Source of the DNA: a bacterium Ga0077546
GTDB lineage: Bacteria > Cyanobacteriota > Vampirovibrionia > Obscuribacterales > Obscuribacteraceae
Reading direction: 5' to 3'
Assembly (NCBI GenBank): GCA_001464165.1
Contig: LNEX01000380.1
Coordinates: forward strand, 1 to 33,105
DNA: 33,105 nt
The notes beneath the pieces were generated by a model that had not been told where the DNA came from, ran no database searches, and was given only the letters and a program-made list of their open reading frames with translations. Made by a program: the position numbers and the translations under genes. Shown here one piece after another: positions 31,289 through 33,105 of this stretch. The number at the start of each line of letters is the position of its first letter. The first letter of the stretch is position 1.

Positions 31289-31828
31289 TTAAATTCCCTT
31301 CTTGCCGTCTTTGCCAGCTTGACCGCCGGGAGCAGAAGGATCGCCATCGCCAGCACCAGCACCACCAGAGCCACCACGTTCCGAGAGCAAACGCTCCAGG
31401 TTGTATTTGGCTACCATGTGGTCAGGATTGTGGCGAAGGGCTTGTTTGTATGCTTCAATTGCCATGAAATTCTGCTTAGTGCGTTCATGGATCAAAGCGA
31501 GAAGGAATTGAATCTCACCAGCGATGTGGTTGTCGGATGGCTTGATTTGGCCATCTTTAGCACTCAACGCTGAGTAAGCCTTGGAGAGATAATCCTTGGC
31601 AGTATCGTAGTCTTGCTGCTTGTAAGCAGTAAGAGCAGCGTCGTACCAAGCGTATTCAGACTGAGCCACTTCAGACTGGGCCGCCGAAACGTAGTCCCCC
31701 TGAAACATCGGCACCGTGTACATCACTGCACGACGCAGTCCGAGGGCAAGCACCACCAGACAAGCAATCGTTGCTATGATCGAAAACATCAAGCGGCGCC
31801 TGGCAACAAAATAAATTAGACTTGTCAT
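31289..31828 (-). CDS. Membrane-anchored TPR protein, BatC-like
   Basis: The 179-residue protein has one N-terminal membrane anchor (about residues 14-36), a short TPR region (WYDAALTAYKQQDYDTAKDYLSKAY and FLLALIHERTKQNFMAIEAYKQALRHNPDHMVAKYNLERLL) and a Gly/Asp-rich tail (SGGAGAGDGDPSAPGGQ). TPR proteins between two vWA genes are the standard BatC position. AGGAG precedes the ATG. Likely a scaffold for the two vWA proteins in the envelope. Confidence 0.8.
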   Translation of the reverse strand: MTSLIYFVARRRLMFSIIATIACLVVLALGLRRAVMYTVPMFQGDYVSAAQSEVAQSEYAWYDAALTAYKQQDYDTAKDYLSKAYSALSAKDGQIKPSDNHIAGEIQFLLALIHERTKQNFMAIEAYKQALRHNPDHMVAKYNLERLLSERGGSGGAGAGDGDPSAPGGQAGKDGKKGI

Positions 31829-31865
31829 AAAAAACTCCTGTCATTGCGAGACATTGGACGATTGG

Positions 31866-32900
31866 TTATTGGTTGAGAACGACTGCCTCGGCAAGACAGG
31901 CCAGGAGGAGGAGGAGAATGGCTGCAATAGCGAAAGCAGCAAAGCGCTCATCGCGCTTCTCACTCGAATAGACGGAAATGCTACTGCGTTCCATCTGATC
32001 GATGGCGTTGAAAACCATCTGCAGATCACCAGCAGTCTCGATCCGAAACACTTTGCCACCAACATTATCGGCAAGCCGAATGATATCAACGTCACGCTCA
32101 GCAAGAGTAGGACCAACACCAATGACATAGAGCCGAATGTTGTTGTCGTTTATCTTGCCGCGCAAGCGAGCCATTCCTTCGTCGCCAATGTAGTCTTCAC
32201 CGTCGGTGACGATGATTATCACTTTGCTCTTGGCCTGACCCATTTCTGTGAAGTGAGCAACCGCTTCGTCAATCGGACCGGGGTCTTCGCTACCAAAATT
32301 GGTACCGCCGCCTAGCTGGTCAGCAAATTGAATCTTGCGATAGATCATCTTCAGATCGTGGGTAAGAGGCCAAGAAAAATGAGGACTAGAGTCAAAGAGC
32401 AATACTCCAATCCGATCGCCGGCGTTGACGATATAGCGGTTACGAATGAAGTCGAGCACAGCAGCCTGAGCCACCTGCAGACGAGTGACACGATCCGCAC
32501 CATAAGGCCCACGAGGGGGTGACTTGGTCGGGTCTTTGTCAGCGGTCTTGCCAGGATATTCGCGATCGAGTTCAGTCTCGCCAACGACACTCTTTGGCAA
32601 TTCTCCAGGGATGGGAGCACCCATGGAGCCAGAGCGGTCGACGGCGATGACGATGTCGCGTGCCTGAACAGACTGATTGGGTTCGTAGTAGACGCGTTGC
32701 GGTCGCGCCAAAGCAAGGCACAAGGCAATGAAAGACAAAGCCAGGAGCAAGCGGGGCAGAACAACAAAAAAGCGGCTACCAACACCAACGGAAGCTTGGT
32801 CGACCCGGGGAAGCCCGAATTTGCCAACGCGCCGAAGAACGAACCACAGGACAGGTAATACGAGTATGGCCAGGAGCCATAGCGGTTGTGAAAGGACCAT
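31866..32900 (-). CDS. von Willebrand factor A membrane protein, BatA-like
   Basis: Start chosen at ATG 32900, which begins a clean membrane segment (MVLSQPLWLLAILVLPVLW) and has AAGG 8 bases upstream. The frame stays open to the right edge of the window, but those codons lack protein-like character. The 344-residue product has two N-terminal membrane helices, a vWA domain with MIDAS DRSGSM and VTDGEDY, and a C-terminal helix (AAFAIAAILLLLLACLAEAVVL). The DRSGSM form is usual for BatA. The vWA loop carries a longer insert (GAPIPGELPKSVVGETELD...) than the BatB-like neighbour. First gene of the visible cluster; a DUF58 and MoxR gene would be expected further right. Confidence 0.85.
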   Translation of the reverse strand: MVLSQPLWLLAILVLPVLWFVLRRVGKFGLPRVDQASVGVGSRFFVVLPRLLLALSFIALCLALARPQRVYYEPNQSVQARDIVIAVDRSGSMGAPIPGELPKSVVGETELDREYPGKTADKDPTKSPPRGPYGADRVTRLQVAQAAVLDFIRNRYIVNAGDRIGVLLFDSSPHFSWPLTHDLKMIYRKIQFADQLGGGTNFGSEDPGPIDEAVAHFTEMGQAKSKVIIIVTDGEDYIGDEGMARLRGKINDNNIRLYVIGVGPTLAERDVDIIRLADNVGGKVFRIETAGDLQMVFNAIDQMERSSISVYSSEKRDERFAAFAIAAILLLLLACLAEAVVLNQ

Positions 32901-33105
32901 ATAGTTGACCTTGATTAGTTTTAGGCCTAGTTTCACTAGGTTTTGGGAGAAGCAATAAAGCCCCTGCAAAGCTTGGCCAGGCAATTCCCCAGGTAAACAA
33001 CCCACAAACCGGCAAATATCAAAGCCCTCGGCCTCAATGATTTTGCTGGTTAGTTTGCTGCTAGCTGATTGGAATGGGCGTATGTCTGATGCTGGGGGAG
33101 AGAAA
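32901..33105 (-). other. Right-edge region upstream of the BatA-like gene
   Basis: The frame of the BatA-like gene stays open to the window edge, but the sequence contains a hairpin CCTAG/CTAGG (32929-32943) and no convincing coding pattern. An upstream gene may end just outside or here; it cannot be decided. Confidence 0.3.

Noticed and set aside
32901..33005. Longer start (33005) for the BatA-like gene
   Set aside because: The extra 35 residues lack membrane or domain character and span a hairpin; ATG 32900 starts the membrane segment and has AAGG upstream.

Overview
The window looks like chromosomal DNA of a Gram-negative-type, mid-GC environmental bacterium. Several proteins carry Sec signal peptides, DNA synthesis uses a B12-dependent (class II) ribonucleotide reductase, and there is a Bat/Mxa-type von Willebrand operon. 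A Candidatus Obscuribacter-like (non-photosynthetic, cyanobacteria-related) host would fit, but that is a low-confidence guess. No rRNA, CRISPR array, insertion sequence or convincing tRNA was seen.

Layout, left to right. (1) 1-3.4 kb: class II ribonucleotide reductase, probably missing its true 5' end, followed by a structured 3' region and an intrinsic terminator. (2) 3.5-10.2 kb: unlinked lower-GC genes for a membrane-anchored coiled-coil protein, a TPR protein and five small or exported proteins, one of them a Gln/Asn/Gly-rich protein with perfect 60-bp and 36-bp repeats. (3) 10.4-15.1 kb, minus strand: a five-gene operon with G/C-rich third codon positions. Its order is a stand-alone Clp-type D2 AAA+ ATPase with an IGF (ClpP-docking-like) tripeptide, two unrecognised cytoplasmic proteins, a small membrane-anchored protein and a leaderless subtilisin-like protease with altered active-site surroundings. 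(4) 15.5-22 kb: a DUF1444-like protein, a zinc alcohol dehydrogenase, an exported protein fused to a YbaK/ProX tRNA-editing domain, an autoregulated-looking MarR repressor with two matching palindromes, and a DnaJ-like protein without the HPD motif. (5) 22.4-25.8 kb, plus strand: a second block with the same G/C-rich codon style. It holds a calcineurin-like phosphoesterase, a HAD-family protein and a metal-site-less phosphoesterase paralogue with a histone-H1-like tail, ending in tandem terminators. (6) 25.9-27.5 kb: a decaying patch with an orphan TetR-like dyad, a TPR gene broken by an in-frame TAG and an aldo/keto reductase broken by a frame-changing internal deletion. (7) 27.8-33.1 kb, minus strand: a BatA-BatC-BatB-BatD/MxaA-like operon, followed by a small holin/YvlD-like membrane protein and two short proteins, ending in a strong terminator.

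The best candidates for something undescribed are the AAA+/subtilase operon, which could be a two-component ATP-dependent proteolysis or conflict system; the phosphoesterase/HAD/pseudo-phosphoesterase cassette; and the exported YbaK fusion. The two G/C-rich blocks share strong ribosome-binding sites and long perfect hairpins between cistrons. This suggests a common origin, possibly phage or mobile DNA, or a shared expression strategy. That link is inference.
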